From positions 1 through 43,021 of the forward strand of contig JAITVV010000016.1 in assembly GCA_031285625.1 (NCBI GenBank): DNA of 43,021 nt, written 5' to 3'. Origin of the DNA: Prevotella sp. (GTDB taxonomy: Bacteria; Bacteroidota; Bacteroidia; Bacteroidales; Dysgonomonadaceae). A program made the position numbers and the translations under genes. The notes beneath the pieces are model-generated. The model was not told where the DNA came from. It made no database searches and was given only the letters and a program-made list of their open reading frames with translations. Positions 42,903 through 43,021 of this stretch are shown here, piece after piece (positions within the stretch are counted from its first letter, which is position 1; the number at the start of each line of letters is the position of its first letter).

Positions 42903-43021
42903 TTAATCTTCCGTTTCTACTTTCTCTTCTGTTTCCGTATCGGGTTTTTGCACTTGAGTTTTCTCGGGCTTCACCACTTTGGGTGTTGCGGCTCTCACAG
43001 GCTGTTTTTTTGGAGATAGCA
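42903..43021 (-). CDS. infC: Translation initiation factor IF-3, C-terminal end (partial)
   Basis: The last 38 complete codons of a gene cut by the window edge. It begins LSPKKQPVRAATPKVVKPEK and ends TEEKVETED before TAA. LSPKK is the end of the IF-3 C-terminal domain, and the charged, Lys/Glu/Pro-rich tail is an extension common in Bacteroidota IF-3. IF-3 prevents premature subunit joining and checks start codons. The position just upstream of rpmI-rplT confirms it. The start lies outside the window. Confidence 0.9.
   Translation of the reverse strand, partial: LSPKKQPVRAATPKVVKPEKTQVQKPDTETEEKVETED

Overview
The window reads as chromosomal DNA of a member of the Bacteroidota, most likely order Bacteroidales. 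The evidence is a SusC/SusD pair with an ECF sigma factor and FecR anti-sigma, many lipoproteins with acidic residues after the lipobox cysteine, weak or absent Shine-Dalgarno sites, AT-rich spacers, and repeated matches to the Bacteroidota -7 promoter box TAnnTTTG. The flavour is Dysgonomonas/Parabacteroides-like, but I cannot fix the genus from sequence alone. I see no prophage, CRISPR array, integrase, transposase or rRNA operon. Most of the window is core chromosome with a few accessory patches.

Layout. 1-5 kb: a left-edge minus-strand transcript leaving the window, a small membrane protein, and a tightly coupled minus-strand operon (TPR protein, unrecognised acidic protein, lipoprotein). 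5-10 kb: a minus-strand run ruvX, def, two paralogous polysaccharide-export lipoproteins and a Wzc-like tyrosine kinase/co-polymerase, apparently one operon. 10-17 kb: sigma factor, FecR, SusC with an STN domain, and SusD, a complete surface-signalling uptake module without linked hydrolases. 17-22 kb: a small Cys-rich secreted protein, then mrp, a hypothetical gene, trmB and an MsbA-like ABC exporter. 22-25 kb: small lipoprotein, disordered and hypothetical proteins, including a 56-codon gene. 25-31.5 kb: thrS, secreted proteins and class I fumarase. 31.7-36 kb: a secreted proline-rich protein, purN, and the acpP-fabF-rnc lipid/RNA cluster. 36-42 kb: a beta-helix surface lipoprotein, an HTH regulator, folD, tRNA-Arg(CCG) and an EamA transporter. 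42.1-43 kb: rplT, rpmI and the 3' end of infC.

Repeats are the least ordinary part. Two diverged, oppositely oriented copies of a coding-free element (about 24.86-25.45 kb and 39.23-39.53 kb) share several conserved blocks and carry what look like terminal inverted repeats; this resembles a MITE-like element. A second family, an imperfect palindrome of about 80 bp, occurs at 4.75 kb and, reversed, at 17.55 kb. An 18-bp tandem repeat and a perfect 13-bp hairpin lie in the susC leader.

Functionally, the sigma/FecR/STN-SusC/SusD block should couple substrate arrival at the outer membrane to its own transcription. The Wzc/export block should build surface polysaccharide. The rest is housekeeping: translation, tRNA modification, Fe-S assembly, fatty-acid synthesis, one-carbon and purine metabolism, and the TCA cycle.
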